Shown: positions 26,346-34,374, counted from the first letter of the stretch. The stretch: DNA of 64,000 nt from Paenibacillus sp. J23TS9 (GCF_018403225.1 NZ_BOSG01000002.1:248001-312000), one strand, 5' to 3'. The notes: a model not told the origin generated them from the letters alone. Translations and numbers: made by a program.

Positions 26346-26359
26346 TTAAAGCGCTTTCC
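26346..26359. promoter_or_regulatory. CRE-like site upstream of the dha operon
   Basis: TTAAAGCGCTTTCC matches 12 of 14 positions of the CcpA catabolite-response consensus TGWAANCGNTNWCA. It lies between the divergent gldA and AraC-type genes. Catabolite repression of glycerol use is expected, but two mismatches keep this tentative. Confidence 0.35.
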
Positions 26360-26494
26360 CATAGTATTTTTTTGTTCTAACTCTTGTAAAATTGTACTAT
26401 CTTGTTCTGGCAGCGAGCATTTTAGTATAATTACAACAGCAAGTAAGTTCATTAAAGCGGCGTATAATACGCCAATACGTCTGGAGCGAAGAGC

Positions 26495-27535
26495 ATGAAC
26501 TCACGGTTTGACTTGAATCGAATCATTGACATCGATAAATGGCATATGCTGCAGGACTCGCTCTCCCTGGTCACCAAGATGGCGATCATCACGGTAGATT
26601 ACAAGGGTGTTCCGGTCACCAAGCACAGTCACTGCCAGTCCTTTTGCCAGGCGGTTAGACAAGATGACGCCCTGTCCTCCTATTGTCAAAAATGCGATGC
26701 ACGGGGAGGGCTTGAAGCCGTCCGTTCCAATAAACCTTATGTCTATCAATGCCATTTCGGCATTGTCGATATTGCCATTCCGATCATTGTCGACAATCAA
26801 TACATCGGCGCCATCATGGCGGGACAAATCAAGCTTCGTGATACGGATATGCCCCTTGAACAAATTGTAACCCGCCCGCCGAATGCAGAAACCGATCGGA
26901 AGTTTAAGGCCTTGGAGTCTGAATATCGTTCTTTGCCTGTATTGTCCTATGAGGAAGTCTCGACCATCGCCGAAATGCTGTTTCATCTATGCAACTATAT
27001 TGTAGAGGAAGCCATTCGCAAAAATTCAACGATCGACATGTACAAAAAGACCCTGTCGTTAGAACACGACGCTGCAGCTTCCGTGAGCGGCACGGCTCCG
27101 ACGTATGGTCATATACAAGCCATGCAAAACGAGCTGTCCAGTACGCTGATCGAAACGAAAATCAAAAAAAGCAAGGCAAATGAGTACCGTTCGGTTAATC
27201 CGCTGCTGCAGCCCGCTTTCGATTATCTGTACCGCCATAAGCATGAGAACGTCCATTTACAGGATATGGCCAGCCTTTGTCATGTCAGTCCGAGTTATTT
27301 CAGCCGTGTGTTCACCCGGGAGACGGGCGAAAATTTCTCCGTATTCGTTCCGCGCCTGAAAATCGAATGGGCCAAGCAGCTGCTGGAGACCACGGATTTA
27401 TCGGTCAATCAGATCAGCGACGAGCTGGGCTTTGCCGATCCCGGATATTTTATTAAAACCTTCAAGAAATTCGAAAGTTTGACGCCGGCCGTATACCGGA
27501 AAATATACTATACAGAGCATGCACAACAGATTTAA
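26495..27535 (+). CDS. PocR-domain AraC family regulator of glycerol genes
   Basis: A 346-residue regulator. The N-terminal PocR sensory domain (about 8-170) has the Cys-rich pattern HCQSFCQAVRQ then SSYCQKCDARGG and the GIVDIAIPIIVDNQYIGAIM block. The C-terminal AraC DNA-binding domain (about 240-340) has HLQDMASLCHVSPSYFSRVF and LGFADPGYFIKTFKKFESLT. PocR domains are associated with 1,2-propanediol and glycerol-type ligands. The gene diverges from gldA-dhaK, so it is the likely activator of that operon; its ligand is inferred. Confidence 0.92.
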   Translation: MNSRFDLNRIIDIDKWHMLQDSLSLVTKMAIITVDYKGVPVTKHSHCQSFCQAVRQDDALSSYCQKCDARGGLEAVRSNKPYVYQCHFGIVDIAIPIIVDNQYIGAIMAGQIKLRDTDMPLEQIVTRPPNAETDRKFKALESEYRSLPVLSYEEVSTIAEMLFHLCNYIVEEAIRKNSTIDMYKKTLSLEHDAAASVSGTAPTYGHIQAMQNELSSTLIETKIKKSKANEYRSVNPLLQPAFDYLYRHKHENVHLQDMASLCHVSPSYFSRVFTRETGENFSVFVPRLKIEWAKQLLETTDLSVNQISDELGFADPGYFIKTFKKFESLTPAVYRKIYYTEHAQQI

Positions 27536-27580
27536 CAAGAAATCATTTTAATTCTTAGATCATTAGATCATAAGCACATG

Positions 27581-27631
27581 AAAAAAGAGTACCTCCTTCC
27601 GGCATGCAACCGGATCGAAGATACTCTTTTT
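27581..27631. terminator. Bidirectional terminator
   Basis: AAAAAGAGTA pairs with TACTCTTTTT, with an inner TCCGG/CCGGA hairpin. It separates the AraC-type gene from the convergent anti-sigma gene. Confidence 0.9.
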
Positions 27632-27667
27632 ACTGTTTCCTATATTTTTTTGATATACATACTGAAG

Positions 27668-29290
27668 TTATGGAGCCTCTGTGCCAAAGTAGCTCTGTGG
27701 ATCCACGTTTTCGAGTCCGGGAATCGGCTTTCCTTTGGGCAGCTCGAAAGACCAGTTAACGTTGGAGTACCATTTATCCGTCACTGTGCGTATGAGGGTG
27801 ACTTTTTCTGGCAGTTCGGTCATTTCATACACAATGAAGCCCGGATCTCCGGAAGCCTCCTTCATTTCACCCATGCTGATGGAGCCTCTGAAAGATGTGA
27901 AGTATTCTCTTCCATCCGGATCCCTCACAAACCATGCATCTTTATCAAATTCATTTTTAAACGTCCCTTTCATTTGAATTAATCCCGCTGTTTTTTGTTC
28001 CTGAAGATTTGGATCCTGACCTATGACGAAACTGCTTAATGTAATCTCATCCCCCTGATCCTTAAATATCACCGGGTGACTTTTAAGTTTGCTTGGAACG
28101 AGCTCCACCGAACCGTTGCTCTTCACCGGAATAGAGTATCCGTCCAATACAAATCGAAGCTTTTGCCGGTCATAAGGAAGATATCTGAATGTATAGGTCC
28201 AATGCCGTTTACCGGATTGCAGTTCACTCTGCTGCGAAATGATGGTTTCCGGATGCCCGCCCCGACTATTGTTTACGCTCGATATATCTTCACCCTGTTC
28301 ATTTTCAAAATGGAACATCAGCTTCTGCTGGCTTTCCATGTCTTCAGGAGAGCGTTTCGCTGCTTCGCCGCTCAGGGAGGTGCTCAATTGCAGCTGTACC
28401 CCGCTTGGCGTGCGGACCAGCTTTTCCATCTCAATTTGCAATCCGTCAGGAGTGATATACTTTTCATTCAGCGGCGTGATGATATTCAGTGCATTCGCCT
28501 TTTTCATATCCACCTTGAACTTGAAATCCCACTTGCCCTTCACGATCTGCTTGGAGAACTGGTTTCCGATCTCCTCCACATGGCCCACCACGTTCAGCTC
28601 ATCCGTGTGAATTTCCCGGGTAAAAGCAAACGTCAACTTCTCTAGCGTTTTGGAGCCACTCGTTTCCCTGAGTTGCGCTACCTCGTTGCCGTCCAGATCC
28701 AGTATACGAAGGTCTGTCCAGCTCACTTGATTAACTACGGGTTCACCCTGCGGATCGGTGATTTTAACGCCCATGACAAGTCTCGTTGTATCGGCAACAA
28801 CCTCATTAATCTCAATGGTATAACCCTTATCCTTTACTTTCACATGCGGGTTCTGGAGAATGCCGAGCTGACGTGCATCCATGATCCCGCTGTCTGTTGT
28901 CTCTTTCGTAAAAATAGATCTCACCCAATCAGCGATAGAAGGCTGCGCATACAACGTGAAGGCGGCTGTCACGATCAGAAGCGAAGCGATCCAGAGTGCA
29001 CTCTTCTTCATGAAAGGCTTAGAGCTTCGGCGACGCTTAGGGGAAACCGGCTGCGGCGGCCTGGCGGGCTCGATATCCACTTGTTCCAGCGAAGCCATCA
29101 CCTGCTCAGTAAAGTCGTTCGGAAGGGATTCGGGAAACAGCAGCTCTGTCCATATTTTCTCTTCCTCAGCGGCTGCGTGCATCAAGGACTGGCACTCGGG
29201 GCAGATCTCGATATGGAATTCCAGCTCTTCATCCGGTTTATTTCCAGAATGAAGGTACTCTTTTGTCTGAGCAAGCTTCCAGCATCTCAT
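27668..29290 (-). CDS. DUF4179 anti-sigma factor with zinc-finger-like N-terminus
   Basis: A 540-residue membrane protein. The cytosolic N-terminus carries the anti-sigma zinc motif EFHIEICPECQSLM (HxxxCxxC), then a Pro/Arg linker, one membrane helix (ALWIASLLIVTAAFTLYA) and a large extracytoplasmic DUF4179-containing domain. It should sequester the upstream ECF sigma factor at the membrane until a signal frees it. The ribosome site GGAGGGG lies inside the end of the sigma gene, and the two genes overlap by 53 bp, favouring coupled synthesis. The activating stimulus is unknown. Confidence 0.88.
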   Translation of the reverse strand: MRCWKLAQTKEYLHSGNKPDEELEFHIEICPECQSLMHAAAEEEKIWTELLFPESLPNDFTEQVMASLEQVDIEPARPPQPVSPKRRRSSKPFMKKSALWIASLLIVTAAFTLYAQPSIADWVRSIFTKETTDSGIMDARQLGILQNPHVKVKDKGYTIEINEVVADTTRLVMGVKITDPQGEPVVNQVSWTDLRILDLDGNEVAQLRETSGSKTLEKLTFAFTREIHTDELNVVGHVEEIGNQFSKQIVKGKWDFKFKVDMKKANALNIITPLNEKYITPDGLQIEMEKLVRTPSGVQLQLSTSLSGEAAKRSPEDMESQQKLMFHFENEQGEDISSVNNSRGGHPETIISQQSELQSGKRHWTYTFRYLPYDRQKLRFVLDGYSIPVKSNGSVELVPSKLKSHPVIFKDQGDEITLSSFVIGQDPNLQEQKTAGLIQMKGTFKNEFDKDAWFVRDPDGREYFTSFRGSISMGEMKEASGDPGFIVYEMTELPEKVTLIRTVTDKWYSNVNWSFELPKGKPIPGLENVDPQSYFGTEAP

Positions 29291-29843
29291 GTTTCATCCC
29301 CTCCTCATCCTTAAACTTTTTACGCAGAGACTTTTTCGCCCGATGAAGCCGGTTGCGTACTTTATCTACATCAACGCCGACAATTCCAGCGATTTCTTCA
29401 TAACTTAGTTCATTCGTATATCTCAGCAAAATGACGATGCGGTATTTATCCGGGAGCTGCTCCAATAACTTGTGCATTTCCCGGCCCGTTTCCTTTCGCA
29501 GATAAGCTGCTTCCGGCGTTTCGCTGTGATGCTGTCCTTTGACCAGAACATCATCATCCGCCGGATCCGCTTTTTTTTTCCTTCCGGCATCCCTCATCAC
29601 ATTCACGGCGATGGTGTACATCCAGGAAGCAAAGCTTGATTCTTCCCGAAAACCCGCAAGCTTGCGGTAGGCCTTCAGAAAAGCCTCCTGCGTGTAATCT
29701 TGGGCATCCTGCGGACCCGCGCCCATTCCTCGTAACAGACCGTATATTTTATTTTTATGTATTTCAACCAGCTGCGCGAAGCTCTCCTTATCGCCGGCCA
29801 ATACCTCTCTAACCAGCGCAACGTCCCGTGATGGGTCTATCAT
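29238..29843 (-). CDS. ECF RNA polymerase sigma factor (SigW-like)
   Basis: A 201-residue ECF sigma factor. Region 2 includes ESFAQLVEIHKNKIYGLLRG, then QDYTQEAFLKAYRKL and SFASWMYTIAVNVMRDAGR. Region 4 includes LEQLPDKYRIVILLRYTNEL, then SYEEIAGIVGVDVDKVRNRL. About 20 residues beyond the usual end lie in the overlap with the anti-sigma gene. The nearest promoter found upstream is followed by a short terminator (see separate entry), so expression may be controlled after initiation. Confidence 0.94.
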   Translation of the reverse strand: MIDPSRDVALVREVLAGDKESFAQLVEIHKNKIYGLLRGMGAGPQDAQDYTQEAFLKAYRKLAGFREESSFASWMYTIAVNVMRDAGRKKKADPADDDVLVKGQHHSETPEAAYLRKETGREMHKLLEQLPDKYRIVILLRYTNELSYEEIAGIVGVDVDKVRNRLHRAKKSLRKKFKDEEGMKHEMLEACSDKRVPSFWK

Positions 29844-29920
29844 AACGATCCTCCTTGCTCTTCATCTGATCTTTATACCTTATAGACGGATGCAGGTCGA
29901 CTTTATTCTCACTTTTGCAC

Positions 29921-30018
29921 AAAAAAAAGGAGCCCTTCGCAAGAAGGACTCAAAAATCAGATTAGACATATGAAAGGGTTTACAAAACCATTATAGTATG
30001 TAAATGTAATTTTGAAAA
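29921..30018 (-). promoter_or_regulatory. Promoter followed by short terminator upstream of the sigma gene
   Basis: On the minus strand TTTTCA (30018-30013) and TATAAT (29995-29990) are 17 bases apart. About 30 bases after the predicted start a 9-bp hairpin with one G-U wobble (29951-29943 with 29938-29930, loop UUGC) is followed by eight T residues. The wobble makes the stem perfect only in minus-strand RNA. Either a tiny RNA of about 60 bases or an attenuator for the sigma operon. Confidence 0.5.
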
Positions 30019-30026
30019 CGCTTTTC
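30013..30026. promoter_or_regulatory. CRE-like site overlapping the -35 box
   Basis: TGAAAACGCTTTTC matches 12 of 14 positions of the CcpA consensus and covers the -35 element of the minus-strand promoter. Binding would block that promoter. Tentative. Confidence 0.3.
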
Positions 30027-30068
30027 TCGTAGTTTATGCCCAAATAGCCTTCGCATAATAAATTAAGA

Positions 30069-30112
30069 TTGCTTTAACTAATATCATTAGTTATAATACT
30101 AATAAGATTAGT
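30069..30112 (+). promoter_or_regulatory. Promoter with twin TetR-type operators flanking the -10 box
   Basis: Promoter TTGCTT (30069-30074), 17 bases, TATAAT (30092-30097). Operator 1 is AACTAAT-ATC-ATTAGTT at 30076-30092; operator 2 is ACTAAT-AAG-ATTAGT at 30098-30112. Their centres are 21 bp apart, two helical turns, so two dimers would sit on one face around the -10 box. The downstream TetR-type gene is the obvious candidate repressor. Confidence 0.8.
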
Positions 30113-30137
30113 TTGCGATTATGGGAGGATGATTTTA

Positions 30138-30854
30138 ATGAAAAAAACAACCGTTCACCAGGTTACCCAGCTTGCCTTTATGCCCCGCCTGTTTCCTGTC
30201 AACGTGTATCTTGTTGAAGAAGAACAGGGTCTCACCTTGATTGATGCAGGGATGCCGTTCAGTTTTAAGGGTATACAGAATGCTGCGGATTCCCTCGGCA
30301 AACCCATAACCCGCATCCTGCTTACCCATGCACATGGTGATCATGTCGGCGCCCTGGATGCGTTAAAAGACGCCATTCCAACAGCCGAAGTATATATATC
30401 GCGCCGGGATCAGGCGCTGTTGGCAGGAAGCCGCGACCTCGAAGAGGGAGAGCCCCAAACCCCGGTCAAAGGTGATGTACCCCGGAAAATACGCACCAAG
30501 CCCGATCATCTCCTGGAGGACGGCGACCGTGTGGGTTCGCTCCTGGCTGTCGCCTCCCCTGGCCATACTCCTGGCCATATGGCGTTTTTGGATACACGCA
30601 GCCAGGTGTTGATTGCCGGGGATGCCTTTCAAATCCGGGGCGGGATGGCCGTATCCGGCCATATGCAGCCGCTGTTCCCTTTTCCGGCGATGGCCACCTG
30701 GAATAAGGACGCTGCACTGACAAGCGCACGCCGCCTCGCCGGGCTCCAGCCGTCCTGGCTTGCTGTTGGACACGGACGGATGCTGGAGCAGCCTGCAGCA
30801 GCGATCAGCCGGGCGATCCAGCGTGCTGAAGAGGCTTTCCGGGAGGTGAAATAA
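30138..30854 (+). CDS. MBL-fold metallo-hydrolase
   Basis: A 238-residue metallo-beta-lactamase fold hydrolase. The metal site is ILLTHAHGDHVGALDAL (HxHxDH), followed by the ASPGHTPGHMAFLD His, the IAGDAF Asp and the AVGHGRML His, so the dinuclear site is complete. The substrate is not deducible. The start at 30138 gives 9-base spacing to GGGAGG; the ATG at 30129 would abut it. It is co-transcribed with the TetR-type gene (2-base gap) from a promoter carrying twin palindromic operators. It may therefore detoxify or process the ligand sensed by that repressor. Confidence 0.92.
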   Translation: MKKTTVHQVTQLAFMPRLFPVNVYLVEEEQGLTLIDAGMPFSFKGIQNAADSLGKPITRILLTHAHGDHVGALDALKDAIPTAEVYISRRDQALLAGSRDLEEGEPQTPVKGDVPRKIRTKPDHLLEDGDRVGSLLAVASPGHTPGHMAFLDTRSQVLIAGDAFQIRGGMAVSGHMQPLFPFPAMATWNKDAALTSARRLAGLQPSWLAVGHGRMLEQPAAAISRAIQRAEEAFREVK

Positions 30855-30856
30855 CA

Positions 30857-31426
30857 ATGGCCAAAATGGGACTCGACCGCCATACGCTTCTCGTTGCCGC
30901 AGCCGAGCTGGCCGACGCATCCGGACTGGATTCGCTTACCCTGGCTGCTCTGGCGCAGAAGCTCAATGTGCGCTCCCCTTCCTTATATAATCATGTGAAC
31001 GGACTCCCGGATTTGCGGGCAGCACTCACTGTCTACTGCCTGCATCTTCTCGTCGAGAAAACGCGTGATGCCGTCATCGGCAAATCCGGCGATGATGCCA
31101 TTCTCAGCTTATGCGATGCCTATCTCCAGTTTGCACGTTCCCGCCCTGGCCTATATGAGGCCTTTTATAAGGTAAATACACAGGAGCATGAGGATCTGGA
31201 GGCAGTCAAAGCGGAGCTGCTGAACCTTTTTTTGCGGATACTGGAGCCTTACGGGCTGGGTGAAAAGAAAACGCTGCATACGATCCGCGGACTGCGCAGT
31301 CTTTTGCATGGATTCGCGACGCTCGAGCAGCATGGGGGCTTTCAGATGGATCTTCAGTTGGACGAAAGCGTCCATTATGTGCTGAGGACATTTCTAAAAG
31401 GCATGCACGCAGAATCCGCTACATAG
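30857..31426 (+). CDS. TetR/AcrR family repressor with WHG domain
   Basis: A 189-residue TetR-type regulator. The N-terminal HTH shows LADASGLDSLTLAALAQKLN and VRSPSLYNHVNGLPDLRAAL. The C-terminal ligand domain has the WHG-type segment GLRSLLHGFATLEQHGGF. GGGAGGTG precedes the ATG. Placed directly after the MBL gene under one promoter, it most likely represses its own operon through the two palindromes around the -10 box. The inducer is unknown. Confidence 0.93.
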   Translation: MAKMGLDRHTLLVAAAELADASGLDSLTLAALAQKLNVRSPSLYNHVNGLPDLRAALTVYCLHLLVEKTRDAVIGKSGDDAILSLCDAYLQFARSRPGLYEAFYKVNTQEHEDLEAVKAELLNLFLRILEPYGLGEKKTLHTIRGLRSLLHGFATLEQHGGFQMDLQLDESVHYVLRTFLKGMHAESAT

Positions 31427-31585
31427 GCTGATCCCTGTCGAGCAAAAGGCAGGATGCGAATTGGGATGAATAAAGTTTCCCATAGAGGTAATGATGTCAT
31501 AGGACGTTCAAGTTTACTTCTTGATGAGTGTGATATAATATAGTTATACGTGATTATTTATCATTTTCAGAGAGGAGTCTTTAAC

Positions 31586-32107
31586 TTGGCTCATATTAGT
31601 CCCTCATATCTTCAAATCGGATCTACCGTGGGGGCTCTGGTTATGGCGCTTATGGTCATTTTCGTCCGTTTGAAAGCCAGCGATAGACCAGTAACCATCA
31701 AAAAAATACTCATCCCGCCGCTTGGCATGTCAACAGGCTTCCTGATGTTCGTGGCGCCTCAAACACGGATTTCATGGCTATGGGCCGTAGCTGCTTTTCT
31801 CGTCGGCTGGTTTTTATTCTCATATCCGTTGATTCGCAGTACCAAATTCGAAGTCTCCGAAGGACAGGTTTTTGCCAGACGCTCCAAGAGCTTCGTGGTT
31901 ATCCTATTCGTTCTGCTCATTGTCCGTACCGTTCTTCATCAGGTCATTGACAAGTATGTCTCGATCCCGCAATCCGGTGCGCTCTTCTTCCTGCTGGCAT
32001 TCGGCATGATCGTCCGCTGGAGAATTTTCATGCTGAAACAGTATCGAGTCATCGAAGCAGCCGGCGAACTGAACGGCAAACCGATCAGCCCGGAAACGCC
32101 CCACTAA
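31586..32107 (+). CDS. CcdC family membrane protein
   Basis: A 173-residue CcdC/DUF1453 family membrane protein with about five helices. Family blocks are KKILIPPLGMSTGFLMFVAP, the LVGWFLFSYPLIRSTKFEV stretch and SGALFFLLAFGMIVRWRIFM. The B. subtilis relative is encoded in a cytochrome c maturation locus but its role is not settled. The start is a TTG with GAGGAG 8 bases upstream; the frame extends further but without a ribosome site. It is monocistronic with a strong terminator. Confidence 0.88.
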   Translation: MAHISPSYLQIGSTVGALVMALMVIFVRLKASDRPVTIKKILIPPLGMSTGFLMFVAPQTRISWLWAVAAFLVGWFLFSYPLIRSTKFEVSEGQVFARRSKSFVVILFVLLIVRTVLHQVIDKYVSIPQSGALFFLLAFGMIVRWRIFMLKQYRVIEAAGELNGKPISPETPH

Positions 32108-32132
32108 TCGTAAAATAAAGTAACTTCATTAA

Positions 32133-32172
32133 ACCGCTCCCGGCACGGATTTGCACCGGAGGGCGGTTTTTT
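32133..32172 (+). terminator. Plus-strand terminator
   Basis: ACCGCTCCCGG pairs with CCGGAGGGCGGT with one bulge, followed by a T-run. It ends the CcdC transcript. Confidence 0.88.
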
Positions 32173-32516
32173 GCGTCTCAATGATCAATTTCATGTGATC
32201 AAAACATCATTAACCAATCAGGTCATCAAGCTGCTCTGCTTGGTGGCCTCTTTTCATTAAACATTGTGCATACTGCCAAGATGAATTGAAGAACCTATGG
32301 AAGGACAACTGCGGAAAGGGATGAATTACTGTTATTTTCCTATTCACAGTGGTTTTCATCACGTTTTTGGCGTAAAAATAAAGCAAAACAGAGAATATCG
32401 GACCAAGAAGACGTATATATGTGTAAAACTTCACAATTTGATCTATCACTCTTAAATGCTTCATTATCCTTTTAGAGAGCATTATGTTAACATATGTAGT
32501 GGTAATTTAGATTTTC
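32173..32516 (+). other. Non-coding region with Rex-like site and candidate ndh promoter
   Basis: No convincing gene; a 90-codon minus frame here has no ribosome site. ATGTGTA-AAAC-TTCACAA at 32419-32436 matches 12 of 14 half-site positions of the Rex operator TTGTGAA-N4-TTCACAA. TTGATC at 32437-32442 with CATTAT 18 bases later could be the promoter. B. subtilis yjlC-ndh is Rex-controlled, which makes the site plausible. Confidence 0.45.
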
Positions 32517-32590
32517 GGCCTTTTTCGTTACGAGGAAGGTCCCCAGGTTATAGACCCCTCTGCCTAAAAAGGGTCTATCAGCCCTTTTTT
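32517..32590 (+). promoter_or_regulatory. Attenuator-like leader of the DUF1641-ndh operon
   Basis: Three helices are visible. An 11-bp stem with G-U pairs (32517-32527 with 32531-32541); ATAGACCC/GGGTCTAT (32550-32557 with 32571-32578); and AAAAAGGG/CCCTTTTT (32566-32573 with 32582-32589) ending in a T-run. The last two share GGG at 32571-32573 and cannot coexist, the classic antiterminator/terminator layout. No known riboswitch class is recognised. Confidence 0.55.
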
Positions 32591-32634
32591 ATAATAAAAC
32601 TAAGCATTGCTGCTTACGCAAAGGAGAAATGGAC

Positions 32635-33075
32635 ATGTCAGAAACAATTACTGATGCAACGACAGAACAAGCAAACACGCCTGTCAGCCAAGATCAAAAT
32701 GATTTGCTGGACCAGCTGCTCAAGCCTGAGGTTCAGGAATCTTTGACTACTCTGGTCAACCATCTTCCAAAGCTGACTGAGCTTGTGAATGTATTGACAA
32801 AGTCTTATGACTTCGCTCAATCCGTAGCTACGGACAAAACACTGAAAAGTGACACTGTAGGTGCGATTCAGGAAATGGCTTCCCCGGTGATCAAATCCGC
32901 TAAGAATGTCGCAGCGAACGTGATCGAGGCTAAAGACCGTGCTGAAGAGAGTCATGAAGTGATCGGTCTTTTTGGTATGCTCAAATTGCTGAAAGACCCG
33001 CAAGCGCAAAAAATGTTCCGTTTTGTGAACGCATATCTCCAGGTTTCTGCTGAACGCGCTAAAGAACAACAATAA
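32635..33075 (+). CDS. DUF1641 protein (YjlC-like)
   Basis: A 146-residue soluble, mostly helical protein of the DUF1641 family. The core is LLDQLLKPEVQESLTTLVNH, then LPKLTELVNVLTKSYDF and a C-terminal VIGLFGMLKLLKDPQAQKM. In Bacillus the equivalent gene (yjlC) precedes ndh, exactly as here. Its role in NADH oxidation is undefined but may be assembly or regulation of NDH-2. The ATG at 32635 has 8-base spacing to AAGGAG; the ATG at 32629 is too close. The preceding leader contains alternative hairpins. Confidence 0.9.
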   Translation: MSETITDATTEQANTPVSQDQNDLLDQLLKPEVQESLTTLVNHLPKLTELVNVLTKSYDFAQSVATDKTLKSDTVGAIQEMASPVIKSAKNVAANVIEAKDRAEESHEVIGLFGMLKLLKDPQAQKMFRFVNAYLQVSAERAKEQQ

Positions 33076-33112
33076 TTCTCTTAATTTTACCAGTAAGGAC
33101 GGAGGAAAAACT

Positions 33113-34291
33113 ATGTCAAAACATATTGTCATTTTGGGTGCAGGATATGGCGGACTTCTCTCTGCTATGACCTTGCGCAAATATCTTAACAAAGATCAAG
33201 CGCGTGTCACCGTGGTGAACCAATATCCGACTCACCAAATCATTACCGAGCTTCACCGTCTGGCTGCAGGCAGCATCGAGGAAAAAGCGATCGCTATGCC
33301 TCTTGACAAACTGTTCAAAGGTAAAGACATCGATCTGAAAATCGCAAAGGTTGATTCTTTCTCTGTAGACAGCAAAGAAGTAAAACTGTCCGACGGCTCC
33401 AAGCTCTCTTATGATGCCCTCGTTGTCGCTCTCGGAAGTATCACTGCATACTTTGGTATTCCGGGACTTGATAAGTACAGCATGGTTCTGAAATCCGCTG
33501 AAGATGCAAACCGCATCCACCAGCACATTGAAGACCGCATTAAAGCTTATTCGCAAACTAAAGATGCAGCTGATGCAACCATCCTGATCGGCGGCGGCGG
33601 CTTAACCGGCGTTGAGCTTGTTGGTGAAATTGCCGACATTATGCCAAAATTGGCTCGTAAATACGGCGTAGACCCAGGCGAAGTTAAACTGCTGCTGGTT
33701 GAAGCTGGCCCTAAAATCCTGCCCGTACTTCCAGATCATCTTATCGACCGCGCGAAAGCAAGTCTTGAAAACCGCGGCGTAACATTCCTGACAGGTCTTC
33801 CTGTAACGAACGTGGAAGGCAACGTCGTTGACCTGAAAGACGGTCAAAAAATCGTTACCAACACCTTCGTATGGACTGGCGGCGTTCAAGGCAACCCACT
33901 CGTTGGGGAATCCGGCCTCGAAGTTAACCGCGGACGTGCAACGGTGAATGAATTCATGCAATCCACATCCCATAAAGATGTATTTGTAGCTGGTGACAGC
34001 GCTGTTGTCTTTGATGCAACAGGCCGTCCTTATCCTCCAACAGCTCAAATCGCTTGGCAAATGGGCGAGCTGATCGGCTACAACCTGTATGCTTACCTGA
34101 CTGACAAGGCATCCCAGACCTTTGATCCGGTGAACTCCGGCACACTGGCCAGCCTTGGACGCAAAGATGCTGTAGCTACGGTTGGCGAAAACAACATCTC
34201 CCTTAAAGGACTGCCAGCAACCATGATGAAGGAGGCAAGTAACATCCGTTACCTCTCCCACATCAAAGCTTTGTTCACACTGGCTTACTAA
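33113..34291 (+). CDS. ndh: Type II NADH:quinone dehydrogenase (NDH-2)
   Basis: A 392-residue single-subunit, non-proton-pumping NADH:menaquinone oxidoreductase, membrane-associated and FAD-containing. The FAD-binding dinucleotide motif is IVILGAGYGGLLSAMTL and the NADH-binding motif is TILIGGGGLTGVELVGEIAD. The FAD-contact block is DVFVAGDSAVVFDATGRPYP, followed by PTAQIAWQMGELIGYNLY. A C-terminal hydrophobic patch anchors it to the membrane. It is translated after DUF1641 with GGAGG upstream. It regenerates NAD for catabolism and feeds the quinone pool. Confidence 0.95.
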   Translation: MSKHIVILGAGYGGLLSAMTLRKYLNKDQARVTVVNQYPTHQIITELHRLAAGSIEEKAIAMPLDKLFKGKDIDLKIAKVDSFSVDSKEVKLSDGSKLSYDALVVALGSITAYFGIPGLDKYSMVLKSAEDANRIHQHIEDRIKAYSQTKDAADATILIGGGGLTGVELVGEIADIMPKLARKYGVDPGEVKLLLVEAGPKILPVLPDHLIDRAKASLENRGVTFLTGLPVTNVEGNVVDLKDGQKIVTNTFVWTGGVQGNPLVGESGLEVNRGRATVNEFMQSTSHKDVFVAGDSAVVFDATGRPYPPTAQIAWQMGELIGYNLYAYLTDKASQTFDPVNSGTLASLGRKDAVATVGENNISLKGLPATMMKEASNIRYLSHIKALFTLAY

Positions 34292-34308
34292 TCATATAAG
34301 CAATCAAG

Positions 34309-34347
34309 AAAAGCCCCGCTCAAATCATCATTTGAGCGGGGCTTTTT
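34309..34347. terminator. Strong bidirectional terminator
   Basis: A 17-bp perfect inverted repeat AAAAGCCCCGCTCAAAT with its complement around a short loop. It lies between ndh and the convergent FUSC gene. Confidence 0.95.
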
Positions 34348-34374
34348 ACTAATTTCAGCCGGTCAGCAGCTTGC

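Noticed and set aside
32210..32482. 90-codon minus-strand frame in the region upstream of the DUF1641 gene
   Set aside because: No ribosome site, AT-rich unconstrained composition, and it overlaps the Rex-like site and candidate ndh promoter.
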